Source: Klenkia terrae (lineage in GTDB: Bacteria; Actinomycetota; Actinomycetes; Mycobacteriales; Geodermatophilaceae). From it: a stretch of DNA of 32,343 bases. The position numbers were made by a program, and so were the translations under genes. Positions 18,771 through 27,134 of this stretch are shown piece after piece. Under the pieces are notes generated by a model that was given only the letters and a program-made list of their open reading frames with translations, did no database searches and was not told where the DNA came from. The stretch spans positions 2,986,273-3,018,615 of the forward strand of contig NZ_UEXK01000004.1 in NCBI RefSeq assembly GCF_900491935.1, read 5' to 3'. Each line of letters starts with the position of its first letter. Position 1 is the first letter of the stretch.

Positions 18771-19486
18771 GCACGAACCCCCCGCACCACCACCCCGCTC
18801 CCGGACCCGCGACGGCCATCGTCGTCGCGGCCGGGAGCGGAGTGCGTCTGGGCGCGGTCCGCGCCGGGCGCCCGGTGCCCAAGGCCCTCGTCGAGGTCGA
18901 CGGGCGACCGATGGTCACCCACGCCGTCGAGGGCCTCCTCGCCGCCGGGGTCGACGACGTGGTCGTCGCCGTGCCGCGGGAGCACCGCGAGGAGTTCGCC
19001 GCGCTGCTCCCGGCCGGGGTGACGCTGGTGGTCGGCGGGGACACCCGGACCGCCTCGGTCCGCAACGCCCTGGCGCAGTGCGCGGACGGCGACGGGCCGG
19101 TGCTGGTGCACGACGCCGCCCGCCCGTTCACCCCGCCCGCCGTCGTCCACCGGGTGCTCGCCGCCCTGGCCGGCGGCGCCCGCGCCGTGGTCCCGGTGCT
19201 GCCGGTCGTCGACACCACGGTCGTGGTCGACGACGACGGGCAGGTCACCGGGGAGGTCGCCCGCGCCGCGCTGCGCCGGGTGCAGACCCCGCAGGGCTTC
19301 GACCGCGGCACGCTGCTGGCCGCCTACGCCCGGGTGACCGACGGGGGACCGGGATTCACCGACGACGCGTCGGTGGTCCGGGCCGCAGGCGTGCCGGTGC
19401 ACACCGTGGCCGGCGACGAGCTGGCCGCGAAGATCACCGTGCCGCACGACCTGCAGCGCGTCGTCCGACCGGCGGTGCAGGCGTGA
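18767..19486 (+). CDS. ispD: 2-C-methyl-D-erythritol 4-phosphate cytidylyltransferase, probable CTG start
   Basis: IspD joins CTP and MEP in the non-mevalonate isoprenoid pathway. The product shows [10 protein letters not shown] (CTP loop), [22 protein letters not shown] and [13 protein letters not shown]. No ATG, GTG or TTG lies in frame between the carD stop and the CTP loop. The only in-frame GTG upstream (18620) would overlap carD by 151 nt. A CTG at 18767 overlaps the carD stop as CTGA, has GAGG about 10 nt upstream, and gives 239 residues, a normal length. All neighbouring junctions are also 4-nt overlaps, which supports CTG. Confidence 0.93.
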   Translation: MSTNPPHHHPAPGPATAIVVAAGSGVRLGAVRAGRPVPKALVEVDGRPMVTHAVEGLLAAGVDDVVVAVPREHREEFAALLPAGVTLVVGGDTRTASVRNALAQCADGDGPVLVHDAARPFTPPAVVHRVLAALAGGARAVVPVLPVVDTTVVVDDDGQVTGEVARAALRRVQTPQGFDRGTLLAAYARVTDGGPGFTDDASVVRAAGVPVHTVAGDELAAKITVPHDLQRVVRPAVQA

Positions 19487-19986
19487 ACATCCCCCGCGTG
19501 GGCACCGGCACCGACGTCCACCCGGTCGAGGCCGGCCGCACCTGCTGGCTGGCCGGGCTGGAGTGGCCCGGCGTCGACGGCTGCGCCGGGCACTCCGACG
19601 GCGACGTGGTCGCCCACGCGCTCACCGACGCCGTCCTGTCGGCGGCCGGGCTGGGCGACATCGGCGGTCTGCTGGGCACCGACGACCCGCGCTGGGCCGG
19701 CGCCCGCGGGGCCGACGTCCTGGTGCACGTGCGCGAGACGCTGGCGGCCGCGGGCTGGGTGGTCGGCAACGCCACCGTGCAGCTGGTCGGCAACACCCCC
19801 AAGGTCGGTCCGCGGCGGGCCGAGGCCGAGCAGGTGCTGTCGGCGGCGCTGGGCGCCCCGGTCGGGCTGACCGCGACCACCACCGACGGGCTCGGGCTCA
19901 CCGGGCGCGGGGAGGGCCGGGCGGCGATCGCCACCGCGCTCGTGGTCCGGAGCAGCCCCGGGACCTCCGTAGACTCCCCGCAGTGA
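19483..19986 (+). CDS. ispF: 2-C-methyl-D-erythritol 2,4-cyclodiphosphate synthase
   Basis: IspF cyclises CDP-ME 2-phosphate to MEcPP, two steps after IspD; IspE is not in the window. The 167-residue product has the metal-binding GTDVHP near the start, [15 protein letters not shown], and [15 protein letters not shown] at the C-terminus, all family hallmarks. The GTG overlaps the ispD stop by 4 nt, and the cysS GTG overlaps its own stop by 4 nt. The tail [11 protein letters not shown] is encoded by DNA that also carries the -10-like element of cysS, so promoter and coding functions overlap there. Confidence 0.96.
   Translation: MNIPRVGTGTDVHPVEAGRTCWLAGLEWPGVDGCAGHSDGDVVAHALTDAVLSAAGLGDIGGLLGTDDPRWAGARGADVLVHVRETLAAAGWVVGNATVQLVGNTPKVGPRRAEAEQVLSAALGAPVGLTATTTDGLGLTGRGEGRAAIATALVVRSSPGTSVDSPQ
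19963..19975 (+). promoter_or_regulatory. Internal leaderless-type promoter of cysS (-10 TAGACT)
   Basis: TAGACT (19970-19975) ends 7 nt before the cysS GTG and lies within the last codons of ispF. It is preceded by the same ACCTCC bases as lysS, so ACCTCCGTAG is identical at 19963-19972 and 5540-5549. Confidence 0.5.
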
Positions 19987-21383
19987 GCCTCCGCCTGTAC
20001 GACACGGCCGCGCACGCCGTGCGCGACTTCACGCCCCTGCGGGCCGGTCGGGTCTCCATGTACGTCTGCGGCCTGACCGTCCAGGGTCCGCCGCACATCG
20101 GGCACGTCCGGGCCGCGCTGGCCTTCGACGTCCTCCGCCGCTGGCTGACCCACGCCGGGCTCGAGGTCACCTTCGTCCGCAACGTCACCGACATCGACGA
20201 CAAGATCCTGGCCAAGGCCGCGGCGCACGGCGTCGAGTGGTGGGACTGGGCCTACCGCAACGAGCTGGCCTGCACCCGGGCCTACGAGGTGCTGGGCACC
20301 CTGCCGCCGACATACGAGCCGCGGGCCACCGGCCACGTGCCCGAGATGGTCGCGATGATCGAGCGGCTGGTCGAGCGCGGGCACGCCTACGCCGCCGGCG
20401 GCGACGTGTACTTCGACGTCCGGTCCTGGCCGGCCTACGGCGAGCTCACCGGGCAGAAGGTCGAGGACCTGCAGCCGGCGGCCGACAGCGACACCGACGA
20501 CCTCAAGCGCGACCCCCGCGACTTCGCCCTGTGGAAGGCGCACAAGCCGACCGACCCGGCCACCGCCTCGTGGGACACCCCGTGGGGCCGCGGTCGGCCG
20601 GGCTGGCACCTGGAGTGCTCGGCGATGGCGCACAAGTACCTCGGCGAGGAGTTCGACCTGCACGGGGGAGGGCTGGACCTGCGCTTCCCGCACCACGAGA
20701 ACGAGCAGGCGCAGTCCCGCGCGGCCGGGGACCCGTTCACCCGGTACTGGCTGCACAACGGCTGGGTCACCCTGGGCGGGGAGAAGATGAGCAAGTCGAT
20801 GGGCAACACCGCCCTGGTCGACGAGGTCGTCACCCGGGTACGGCCGGTCGAGCTGCGCTACTACCTGGTCACCCCGCACTACCGGTCGACCATCGAGTTC
20901 ACCGACGCCGCCCTGGTCGAGGCCGGGCAGGCCTACCGCCGGCTGGAGTCCTTCGTCCGCCGGGCGGTGGAGCGGGTCGGCGACGTCCCGTCCGGCACCC
21001 TGCCGACGGCCTTCGTCGACGCGCTGGACGACGACCTGGCCACCCCGGCGGCGATCGCGGTCGCCCACGAGCACGCCCGGGCCGGCAACACCGCGCTGGC
21101 CGACGGCGACGACACCGCCGTCGCGGCCGCGCTGGGCGCCGTGCGGGCGATGCTGGGAGTCCTCGGGCTGGACCCGCTGGACCCGCACTGGGCCGACGGC
21201 GGCGCCGACGACCGGCTGACCGAGGTGACCGACGGCCTCGTCCGGCTGGCCCTCGACCAGCGTGCGGCGGCCCGGGCCCGCAAGGACTACGCGGCGGCCG
21301 ACGCCATCCGCGACCAGTTGACCACCCTCGGCGTCGTCGTCGAGGACACCCCGTCCGGCCCGCGCTGGGAGCTCTCCCGGTGA
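19983..21383 (+). CDS. cysS: Cysteinyl-tRNA synthetase, class I
   Basis: CysS charges tRNA-Cys. The 466-residue protein has the Zn ligand Cys29 in MYVCG, the HIGH motif at 38-41 (PPHIGHVR), further zinc-site residues in LECSAM and FPHHENE, and KMSKS at 268-272. The C-terminal helical domain binds tRNA ([18 protein letters not shown]). The related mycothiol ligase MshC also has HIGH and KMSKS-like motifs, but the full length, the C-terminal domain and the place next to ispDF and rlmB favour CysS. The GTG overlaps the ispF stop and follows a TAGACT hexamer by 7 nt, so it may be made both by coupling and from a leaderless transcript. Confidence 0.95.
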   Translation: MSLRLYDTAAHAVRDFTPLRAGRVSMYVCGLTVQGPPHIGHVRAALAFDVLRRWLTHAGLEVTFVRNVTDIDDKILAKAAAHGVEWWDWAYRNELACTRAYEVLGTLPPTYEPRATGHVPEMVAMIERLVERGHAYAAGGDVYFDVRSWPAYGELTGQKVEDLQPAADSDTDDLKRDPRDFALWKAHKPTDPATASWDTPWGRGRPGWHLECSAMAHKYLGEEFDLHGGGLDLRFPHHENEQAQSRAAGDPFTRYWLHNGWVTLGGEKMSKSMGNTALVDEVVTRVRPVELRYYLVTPHYRSTIEFTDAALVEAGQAYRRLESFVRRAVERVGDVPSGTLPTAFVDALDDDLATPAAIAVAHEHARAGNTALADGDDTAVAAALGAVRAMLGVLGLDPLDPHWADGGADDRLTEVTDGLVRLALDQRAAARARKDYAAADAIRDQLTTLGVVVEDTPSGPRWELSR

Positions 21384-21430
21384 GCCGGACGGCAGCAGCA
21401 CGATGAACCACAGGAAGAGGTGACCCGCTG

Positions 21431-22399
21431 ATGGCGGGCAACAGCCAGCGACGCGGCCGTTCGGCCGGCGCAGGGAAGAAGACGGCGACCGGCGGGACGG
21501 GGGGAAAGAACCGCCGGTCCCCGGCCGGTCGGGGGGCCACCCCCAAGGCCGAGGACCGGCCGTACCACCCGGCGTACAAGGCGGCCAAGCAGGCCGCCGC
21601 CCGCCGGGACAACCGCGCCCGGGTGACCAAGCGGAACGAGGAGCAGCCCGAGCTGCTGCTGGGCCGCAACCCGGTGGTCGAGGCGCTGCGCGCCCGGATC
21701 CCGGCGACCGCCCTCTACGTGGTCACCGGCGACACCAGCCGCGGCGGCACCGACGAGCGGATCGCGGAGTCCGTGCAGTTGGCCGGCGACCGCGGGCTGC
21801 CGCTGCTGGAGGTCGGCCGCGCGGAGTTCGACCGGATGAGCGACGGCGCCCTGCACCAGGGCATCGGCCTCATGGTGCCGCCCTACGACTACGCGCACCC
21901 CGACGACCTGCTCGACATCGCCCGCAACGCCAACCGGGCACCCCTGGTGGTCGCCCTGGACGGCATCACCGACCCGCGCAACCTGGGCGCCGTCGTCCGG
22001 TCGGCGGCGGCCTTCGACGCGCACGGCGTCGTCGTCCCGCAGCGGCGGGCGGTCGGCATGACCGCCTCGGCCTGGCGCACCTCCGCCGGTGCCGCGGCCC
22101 GCGTCCGGGTGGCCCGGGCGGTCAACCTGGCCCGCGCGCTCGCCTCCTACCAGGACCAGGGCCTGACGACCGTGGGCCTGGCCGGGGACGAGGCCGACAT
22201 GGACCTGCACGAGTTCACCGGGTTCGCCGACCCGCTGGCGCTGGTCGTGGGCAACGAGGGCACCGGGCTGTCCCGGTTGGTCCGGGAGCGCTGCGACGTC
22301 GTCCTGCGCATCCCGATGACCAAGGACACCGAGTCGCTCAACGTCAGCGTCGCGGCGTCGATCGCCCTCTACGCAGCAGCCTCGGCCCGCCGCCGCTGA
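21431..22399 (+). CDS. rlmB: 23S rRNA 2'-O-methyltransferase, TrmH/SpoU family (RlmB-like)
   Basis: The enzyme methylates a ribose 2'-hydroxyl, in RlmB that of 23S rRNA G2251, using SAM held in a trefoil knot. The 322-residue product has a long basic, Gly-rich N-terminal tail (1-70), a substrate-binding domain ([14 protein letters not shown]...[11 protein letters not shown]), and the SpoU motifs NLGAVVRSA from residue 184, [12 protein letters not shown] and [20 protein letters not shown]. The ATG follows AGGAAGAGG. The 47-nt gap to cysS contains CACGAT (21399-21404), a possible weak -10. The specific rRNA site is inferred from family and synteny. Confidence 0.92.
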   Translation: MAGNSQRRGRSAGAGKKTATGGTGGKNRRSPAGRGATPKAEDRPYHPAYKAAKQAAARRDNRARVTKRNEEQPELLLGRNPVVEALRARIPATALYVVTGDTSRGGTDERIAESVQLAGDRGLPLLEVGRAEFDRMSDGALHQGIGLMVPPYDYAHPDDLLDIARNANRAPLVVALDGITDPRNLGAVVRSAAAFDAHGVVVPQRRAVGMTASAWRTSAGAAARVRVARAVNLARALASYQDQGLTTVGLAGDEADMDLHEFTGFADPLALVVGNEGTGLSRLVRERCDVVLRIPMTKDTESLNVSVAASIALYAAASARRR

Positions 22400-22767
22400 T
22401 GCCGCGGCCCTCACGGGCGGTCCGGCTGGACCTGGCCGCCCACCCCGAGGGCGGCTGGTTCCGCCGGACCTGGACCGGGCCGGCCGGGGACGGCGGTCGC
22501 CCGCAGGCGACGGCGATCCTCTTCCTGCTGGCCGCGGGGGAGTCCTCGGCCTGGCACACCGTGGACGCCGACGAGCTGTGGCTGTGGCACGGGCCGGGGG
22601 AGCTGGAGCTGCAGGTGGGCCCCGACGTCGTCGTCCTGGGCCCGGAGCACCCGCAGGCGCTGGTGCCGGCCGGGGTGCGGCAGCGGGCCGCACCGGTGGC
22701 CGGGGAGGTCCTGGTCAGCTGCGTGGTGTCGCCCGGCTTCGAGTGGTCGGGGTTCAGCCTCGGCTGA
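22399..22767 (+). CDS. Cupin, DUF985 family
   Basis: The 122-residue protein is a single small cupin barrel of the DUF985 (Cupin_5) type: HPEGGWFRRTW near the start, AWHTVDADELWLWHGPGELEL in the middle and VSPGFEWSGFSLG at the end. Members are uncharacterised metal-binding or sugar-epimerase-like folds; no reaction can be assigned. The ATG shares one base with the rlmB stop (TGATG), so it is translated with rlmB. Its last codons form one arm of a terminator shared with the convergent DUF445 gene. Confidence 0.85.
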   Translation: MPRPSRAVRLDLAAHPEGGWFRRTWTGPAGDGGRPQATAILFLLAAGESSAWHTVDADELWLWHGPGELELQVGPDVVVLGPEHPQALVPAGVRQRAAPVAGEVLVSCVVSPGFEWSGFSLG

Positions 22768-22780
22768 GCGTCAGCCGAGG
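22758..22780. terminator. Bidirectional terminator built from both genes' last codons
   Basis: CCTCGGCTGA (22758-22767) and TCAGCCGAGG (22771-22780) are perfect 10-nt arms around GCG. Each arm contains the stop codon and the final Leu-Gly codons of one gene: the cupin gene on the plus strand and the DUF445 gene on the minus strand. Confidence 0.65.
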
Positions 22781-24039
22781 AGCTGGGCCACGGTGTAGAT
22801 CACCAGGCCGGCCAAGCCGCCGACCACGGTGCCGTTGACCCGGATCCACTGCAGGTCGCGGCCGACCTGCAGCTCGATGCGCCGGCTGGTCTCCTCGGTG
22901 TCCCAGCGGGCCACCGTGGTGCTGACCAGCTCGGCGGCGTCCCCGCTGAACCGCTGCACGGCCCACCGCGCGGCCCGCCGGGTCTGCTCCTGCACCTTGG
23001 CCCGCACCGTCTCGTCCTCGCGCAGCAGCCGCCCGGCCCGGCGGACCACGTCGGCCACCCGGGCGCGCAGCACCGATTCGGGGTCGTCGGCGGCGGTGAG
23101 CAGCGCGGTCTTGGCGTTGCCCCACAGGCCGGCCGACCAGGTGCGGACGGCGGGGTGGTCCAGCAGGTCGGCCTTGAACTCCTCGACCCGGGCCGCGGTC
23201 TGCGGGTCGGTGCGCAGCGCGTGGACGTAGGCCCGCAGCCGGGCGTCGTAGGAGCGGCGCAGCTCGTGCTGCGGGTCGGCGCCCACCTCGGCGAGGAACC
23301 GCTGCACGCCGTCGAAGGCCCGCACGAAGACCCGGTCGTCGAGCCAGTCGGGCACCCACACCGGGGAGGCGTCGGACAGCTGGGCGCGGAACATCGTCCG
23401 GTTGTCGCGGAGGAAGGCGGCCAGGCCGGTCAGCCCGGCCGACAGCACGTCCTGGTGCTTGTCGCCGTCCACGACGGCCTCGATGACCCGGGCCAGCACC
23501 GGGGCGGCCGGGGTCTCCCGCGCCTTGCGGTCCACCAGCGACCCCACGGCGTCGGTCACCACGTCGTCGTCGAGCAGGTCGAACAGCGCCCGGACGGCGG
23601 TGCCGGCGTCCCCGGCCAGCCGCTCGGCCCGGCCCGGGGAGCCGAGGAACTCCCCGACCCGGCCCGGCACGTCGTAGGCGGCCAGCCGCTCGTCCACCAC
23701 GGCCGGGGTCAGGAAGTTCTCCTGCACGAAGGCGCCCAGGCTCTCGCCGATCTGGTCCTTCTTGCGCGGGATGATCGCGGTGTGCGGGATGGGCAGCCGC
23801 AGCGGGTGCCGGAAGAGCGCGGTGACGGCGAACCAGTCGGCCAGCGCGCCGACCATGGACGCCTCGGCCGTGGCGCGCACGTAGCCGACCCAGGTCCGGT
23901 CGCCGCCCAGCAGCACGCAGGCCAGGAAGACCACGGCCGCCACCACGAACAGCCCGGTGGCCAGGCGCTTCATCTTGGCCAGGTCGCGCGCCCGGGCCGG
24001 GTCGTCCAGGGCGCCGGTCAGCGGGAGGGGTGCGGCCAC
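22771..24039 (-). CDS. DUF445 membrane protein
   Basis: DUF445 proteins (E. coli YjiN-like) are membrane proteins of unknown function. The product has an N-terminal helix (GLFVVAAVVFLACVLLG), the family signature ADWFAVTALFRHPLRLPIPHT followed by AIIPRKKDQIGESLG, a long helical middle with many charged residues, and a C-terminal helix (GTVVGGLAGLVIYTVAQLL). I place the start at GTG 24039 (422 residues). An in-frame GTG at 24120 would force translation through a 12-bp hairpin, and the added residues look non-conserved. ATG 23973 at MKRLATG is also possible. It is convergent with the cupin gene. Confidence 0.85.
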   Translation of the reverse strand: MAAPLPLTGALDDPARARDLAKMKRLATGLFVVAAVVFLACVLLGGDRTWVGYVRATAEASMVGALADWFAVTALFRHPLRLPIPHTAIIPRKKDQIGESLGAFVQENFLTPAVVDERLAAYDVPGRVGEFLGSPGRAERLAGDAGTAVRALFDLLDDDVVTDAVGSLVDRKARETPAAPVLARVIEAVVDGDKHQDVLSAGLTGLAAFLRDNRTMFRAQLSDASPVWVPDWLDDRVFVRAFDGVQRFLAEVGADPQHELRRSYDARLRAYVHALRTDPQTAARVEEFKADLLDHPAVRTWSAGLWGNAKTALLTAADDPESVLRARVADVVRRAGRLLREDETVRAKVQEQTRRAARWAVQRFSGDAAELVSTTVARWDTEETSRRIELQVGRDLQWIRVNGTVVGGLAGLVIYTVAQLLG

Positions 24040-24054
24040 CGGCCCAGCCAACCA

Positions 24055-24092
24055 CCAGGGCCCGGGCGCCGCGTCGCGGTCCCGGGCCCTGG
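24055..24092 (-). terminator. Hairpin terminator after htrA
   Basis: CCAGGGCCCGGG (24055-24066) pairs perfectly with CCCGGGCCCTGG (24081-24092), and CCGCG/CGCGG inside the 14-nt spacer can extend the structure. It lies 77 nt past the htrA stop and just before the DUF445 start, both on the minus strand. Confidence 0.6.
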
Positions 24093-24168
24093 TGAAGGAC
24101 CCGGCTGCCCCCCACGCCACGCTGCGCGCGCCGCGGGTCCCTGCAGCCGGGCCGTTCCAGTCCCTCGC

Positions 24169-25545
24169 CTAGCTGGAGGCGGTGCCCAGCGTGACGTCGA
24201 CGGTGTCGGTGCTGCTCCCGCGCCGGACGGTGAGCGACACCTTCTCGCCCGGGGAGGCGCTGCGGACCGCGGCGGTCAGCTCGGTGGAGGTGGTGATCTC
24301 GCGGTCGCCGACCGCGGTGATCACATCGCCCACCTGCAGCCCGGCCTCGGCGGCCGGCCCGCCGGAGGCCACCTGCGCGACCTCGGCGCCCTGGCCCACC
24401 TCGGAGCCGCTGGCCGAGGCGGTCTGCGCGCTCACGCCCAGCAGGGCGTGGGTGGCGCTGCCGGAGGAGATGATCTCGCTCGCGACCCGCTGGGCGGTGT
24501 CCGACGGGATCGCGAAGCCGACGCCGATGTTGCCGCTCTGCGACTCCTGGGAGCCCGACGAGCCGGCGACCGTGGCGATGGCCGAGTTGATCCCGATGAC
24601 CTCGCCGGCCGAGTTCACCAGTGCGCCGCCGGAGTTGCCCGGGTTGATCGCGGCGTCGGTCTGGATGGCGTCGATGACGGTGGTGTCGGTGTCCGAGCCG
24701 GTGGCGACGGCGCGGTCCAGTGCGCTGACGATGCCGGTGGTCACCGTGTTGGACAGGCCCAGGGGCGCCCCGATGGCCACGGCCTGGTCACCGACCTGCA
24801 CCTTGCCGGAGTCGGCGAAGGTGGCCGGGGTGAGCCCGGACGCGTCCTTCAGCTTGATCACGGCGAGGTCGGAGGTCGGGTCGGTGCCCACGACGGTCGC
24901 GTCGTAGAGCGTCCCGTCGGAGGTGGTGACCTGCACGGTGGCCGAGGTGGTGCTGCTGTCGAGGGTGACGACGTGGTTGTTGGTCACGACGTAGCCGTCG
25001 TCGGTCATCACCACCCCCGAGCCGGACCCGGACCCCGAGCCGTCGGTCACGTAGACGGTGACCACGCTGGGCTCGGCCTTGGCCGCCGCGGCCGTGGCCG
25101 AGGTGGCGGTCTGCGGGTCGGTGATCACCACGTTCTGGGCCGCCGCGGTCGAGGTGGAGGAGCCAGACGAGCCGTCGACCAGGGCCACCACGCCCGCACC
25201 GGCACCGCCGCCGATGAGCGCGCCGGCGGCCAGGCCGGCCACCGCGATCCGCCAGCGACCGGTCCGCCGCGGCGCGGTCCCGGGCGGGGGGCCGGCGGGG
25301 GTGAAGACCGGGGGCAGGCCGCCGCCGTGCTGCGTGGCCCCGTAGGTGGCCCCGGACGGGGCACCGGCCGGGACGCCGAACACCGGCTGCTGACCGGTCC
25401 AGCCCTGGTGCGGCGGGACCTGGTGCGGGGGGACCTGCTGGGGGGTCGCCGGCTGCTGCGGGCCCATCGCCGGGAACGGCTGCTGGCCCGGGTACCGGTT
25501 CAGGTGCTGTCCGTTCTCGTCGCCCGGACGGTGCTGCTCGGTCAC
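24169..25545 (-). CDS. Membrane-anchored HtrA/DegP-like serine protease with PDZ domain
   Basis: HtrA proteases degrade or process misfolded extracytoplasmic proteins. The GTG at 25545 follows GGGAGGAA and gives 458 residues; the 55-codon upstream extension lacks support. The layout is a Pro/Gln-rich cytoplasmic segment (1-95), one transmembrane helix (about 100-123), a Ser/Thr-rich linker, a trypsin-like domain with His191 (VVTNNHVV), Asp226 (TSDLAVIKL) and Ser305 (NPGNSGGAL), and a C-terminal PDZ domain (about 365-455). The triad is complete, so it should be active. Mycobacterial HtrA/PepD proteins have the same architecture. A 185-nt gap separates it from the divergent gene at 25731. Confidence 0.93.
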   Translation of the reverse strand: MTEQHRPGDENGQHLNRYPGQQPFPAMGPQQPATPQQVPPHQVPPHQGWTGQQPVFGVPAGAPSGATYGATQHGGGLPPVFTPAGPPPGTAPRRTGRWRIAVAGLAAGALIGGGAGAGVVALVDGSSGSSTSTAAAQNVVITDPQTATSATAAAAKAEPSVVTVYVTDGSGSGSGSGVVMTDDGYVVTNNHVVTLDSSTTSATVQVTTSDGTLYDATVVGTDPTSDLAVIKLKDASGLTPATFADSGKVQVGDQAVAIGAPLGLSNTVTTGIVSALDRAVATGSDTDTTVIDAIQTDAAINPGNSGGALVNSAGEVIGINSAIATVAGSSGSQESQSGNIGVGFAIPSDTAQRVASEIISSGSATHALLGVSAQTASASGSEVGQGAEVAQVASGGPAAEAGLQVGDVITAVGDREITTSTELTAAVRSASPGEKVSLTVRRGSSTDTVDVTLGTASS

Positions 25546-25611
25546 TGTGGTTCCTCCCCACGACGCGAGGGCTTCTCCGCTCGCAGGGACCACGATCGGC
25601 GCCCCGGATAG

Positions 25612-25649
25612 GTCTGGACTGCACGTGGCCTGTGAGGTGTCTGGACACC
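25612..25649. repeat. GTCTGGAC direct repeats and a small palindrome in the htrA divergent gap
   Basis: GTCTGGAC occurs at 25612-25619 and 25639-25646. The second copy is part of the palindrome GGTGTC-TG-GACACC (25636-25649). They lie in the 185-nt gap between htrA and the gene at 25731, where an operator could act; I see no firm promoter in this gap. Confidence 0.3.
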
Positions 25650-25730
25650 GCGGGGCGGGCGGCACATCCGGACCGCCCGCCCGGTGCGAACCCCCGCTGC
25701 CGATCCGCACCAGCGCCGAAGGGGTTCCCC

Positions 25731-26150
25731 GTGCCAGCCCCTCGCCGCCATGCCGCCGTGCTCTCGGTGGTCGCGCTGGCCGTGCTGGCCGTCGTCGCGG
25801 CCACGGCGGTCGCCGGGCTGGTCGTGGTGTCGTTCGGGCTGGCCGTCATCGGGGGCGTGGGCCTGGGGGTGCTCGCGGTGAGCACCTGGCACCGGTGGCG
25901 GTCCGTGGAGGCCCCGGTGCTCCCGCCGGTGTCCGAGCTGTCGACGGACCTGCTGGGCCGGGAGTGGCTGCGCACCTCCTCGGCGCTGCTCGGTCCGCTG
26001 GCCCCGGCCACCCGCGACGCCGTGGCCACCCGGCGGCAGGACACCCTCGACGAGCTCGAGCGCCGGGACCCGGCGGGCTTCGCCCGGTGGCTGGCCGACG
26101 ACAGCCCGGTCAGCCGGAACCCGGCCGAGTTCCTGCACGGCTCCGGGTAA
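25731..26150 (+). CDS. Small membrane protein of unknown function
   Basis: The GTG at 25731 has GAAGGGG about 7 nt upstream and gives 139 residues. Two adjoining hydrophobic helices (about 10-52) are followed by a soluble, charged C-terminal tail (TRDAVATRRQDTLDELERRDPAGFARWLADD) that probably faces the cytoplasm. I do not recognise the family. The tail pattern resembles hypothetical proteins common in Geodermatophilaceae-like genomes. It is divergent from htrA, and its TAA stop codon overlaps the likely promoter of the tRNA gene. Confidence 0.6.
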   Translation: MPAPRRHAAVLSVVALAVLAVVAATAVAGLVVVSFGLAVIGGVGLGVLAVSTWHRWRSVEAPVLPPVSELSTDLLGREWLRTSSALLGPLAPATRDAVATRRQDTLDELERRDPAGFARWLADDSPVSRNPAEFLHGSG

Positions 26151-26153
26151 CGT
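26148..26153 (+). promoter_or_regulatory. Candidate -10 (TAACGT) of the tRNA-Thr gene
   Basis: TAACGT fits TANNNT and lies 13 nt before the mature tRNA 5' end. Its first three bases are the stop codon of the upstream gene. Confidence 0.45.
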
Positions 26154-26166
26154 GCTCGGGGCACTC

Positions 26167-26238
26167 GCCCCGTTAGCTCAGTGGTAGAGCACCCGCCTTG
26201 TAAGCGGAAGGTCGTCCGTTCAATCCGGACACGGGGCT
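26167..26238 (+). tRNA. tRNA-Thr (anticodon UGU)
   Basis: The cloverleaf folds fully: acceptor GCCCCGT/ACGGGGC with discriminator T (26238), D-stem GCTC/GAGC, an anticodon stem CCCGC/GCGGA with one C-A mismatch at its base, loop CTTGTAA with T33 and anticodon TGT at 26199-26201, and T-stem GTCCG/CGGAC around TTCAATC. CCA is not encoded. It reads ACA and, by wobble, ACG. Confidence 0.95.
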
Positions 26239-26338
26239 CTCCTGACCCGCACCGCCGTCGTCGGGCGGATCGGCTCCCGGCGTGTGAGGGTCGCACCGGT
26301 GTCCCGGGGTCGTCCCGGGTCCGGACGAGGAGGACCCC

Positions 26339-26545
26339 GTGAGCGACCACGTGTACCGGCTGACCGAGGTCGTCGGCAGCAGCACCACCAGCGTCGACGA
26401 CGCCGTCCGCGCGGCGGTGGCCAAGGCCGCGGAGACCGTGCGCAACATCGAGTGGTTCCAGACCCAGGAGATCCGCGGGCACGTCACCGACGGCCAGGTC
26501 GAGTACTTCCAGGTCACCGTGAAGCTCGGGTTCCGCGTGGAATGA
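26339..26545 (+). CDS. Dodecin, flavin-binding storage protein
   Basis: Dodecins form hollow 12-mers that bind FMN or riboflavin (and CoA in some) and buffer free flavin. The 68-residue product SDHVYRLTEVVGSS...EWFQTQEIRGHV...FQVTVKLGFRVE has the complete beta-alpha-beta-beta fold and the Trp of EWFQ that stacks on the flavin. The GTG start follows GAGGAGGA. It has the same size as mycobacterial dodecin. It sits alone between the tRNA gene and a convergent DUF5313 gene. Confidence 0.93.
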   Translation: MSDHVYRLTEVVGSSTTSVDDAVRAAVAKAAETVRNIEWFQTQEIRGHVTDGQVEYFQVTVKLGFRVE

Positions 26546-26566
26546 GGTTCTCTGCTCGTCCGGCGT

Positions 26567-26612
26567 CGTCCTAGGGCCCCGCGGCGTGCGGAGCGCGTCG
26601 TGGGGGAGGACG
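26567..26612. terminator. Possible bidirectional terminator between dodecin and DUF5313 genes
   Basis: CGTCCT (26567-26572) pairs with AGGACG (26607-26612) and, after a bulge, CCCC (26577-26580) pairs with GGGG (26602-26605). The loop is long (21 nt), so the case is modest. Confidence 0.3.
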
Positions 26613-26621
26613 AGGTCCTTC

Positions 26622-27020
26622 TCAGTCGTAGGAACCGGCGCCGTCGCGGCGGTAGCGGGCTCCCCGCTCCACCGCGCGGCGCTCGGCGTCGGCCTCGCGG
26701 ACCCGGCGGGTGGTCCCCGGCGGCCCCCCGGCCTTGACCGCCCGGTGCTCGCTGGTCTCGGTCATGTAGGCCGCCGAGAACAGCAGCCCGAGCAGGACGC
26801 CGCCGCCGCCCGCGGCCAGCCGGTACTCCAGCGGCACCGGGACGGCGACCAGGCAGAGCACCAGCACCGGCGCCAGCTGGACCAGGGCGCGCAGCAGGTG
26901 CCGCCACGCCCAGCCGCGGCCGGTCACGTCGGCGAGCACCCAGTCGGCGAGCTCGCGGGGCAGGCCCCCGCCGAGGGCGTACCAGGTCCACTGCACCGGG
27001 TTCGGACGGCGACGGGCCAC
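26622..27020 (-). CDS. DUF5313 small membrane protein
   Basis: The GTG at 27020 gives 132 residues starting ARRRPNPVQWTWYALGG, the conserved opening of DUF5313 proteins found in actinobacteria. The motifs LADWVLADVTGRGWAWRHLLRALVQ and SAAYMTETSEHRAVKAG also fit. Two transmembrane helices are clear (QLAPVLVLCLVAVPV; GGGGVLLGLLFSAAYM); both ends are basic and probably cytoplasmic. Function unknown. A TATCGT hexamer 8 nt before the GTG suggests a leaderless transcript and argues against the very long upstream in-frame extension. Confidence 0.8.
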   Translation of the reverse strand: MARRRPNPVQWTWYALGGGLPRELADWVLADVTGRGWAWRHLLRALVQLAPVLVLCLVAVPVPLEYRLAAGGGGVLLGLLFSAAYMTETSEHRAVKAGGPPGTTRRVREADAERRAVERGARYRRDGAGSYD

Positions 27021-27028
27021 GCCGTCCG

Positions 27029-27034
27029 ACGATA
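27029..27034 (-). promoter_or_regulatory. Probable leaderless promoter (-10 TATCGT) of the DUF5313 gene
   Basis: On the minus strand TATCGT fits TANNNT and ends 8 nt before the GTG at 27020. No ribosome site lies between. Confidence 0.4.
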
Positions 27035-27075
27035 GGCGGCTGTGTGCCCGCTGTCCGGCCGACCGCCGTTGCAGC

Positions 27076-27104
27076 TTGACGACGCCCGTTCGGGCCCGTA
27101 TGCA
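27076..27104 (+). promoter_or_regulatory. Promoter of the deoR-family gene with internal palindrome
   Basis: TTGACG (27076-27081) and TATGCA (27099-27104) are separated by 17 nt, the best -35/-10 pair in the window, although the -10 lacks the final T. The spacer holds the inverted repeat GCCCG-TT-CGGGC (27084-27095), a position where a bound repressor would block polymerase. Confidence 0.5.
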
Positions 27105-27134
27105 CGGCGTGGAGTCGGCCGACGAGGGGTGCAC

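Noticed and set aside
19983-21383. Mycothiol ligase MshC instead of CysS
   Set aside because: Full CysS length with the C-terminal tRNA-binding domain and the ispDF-cysS-rlmB context favour cysteinyl-tRNA synthetase.
24039-25611. Long plus-strand frame over htrA (part of 23155-25611)
   Set aside because: It is antisense to HtrA, whose catalytic triad and PDZ domain are clear on the minus strand.
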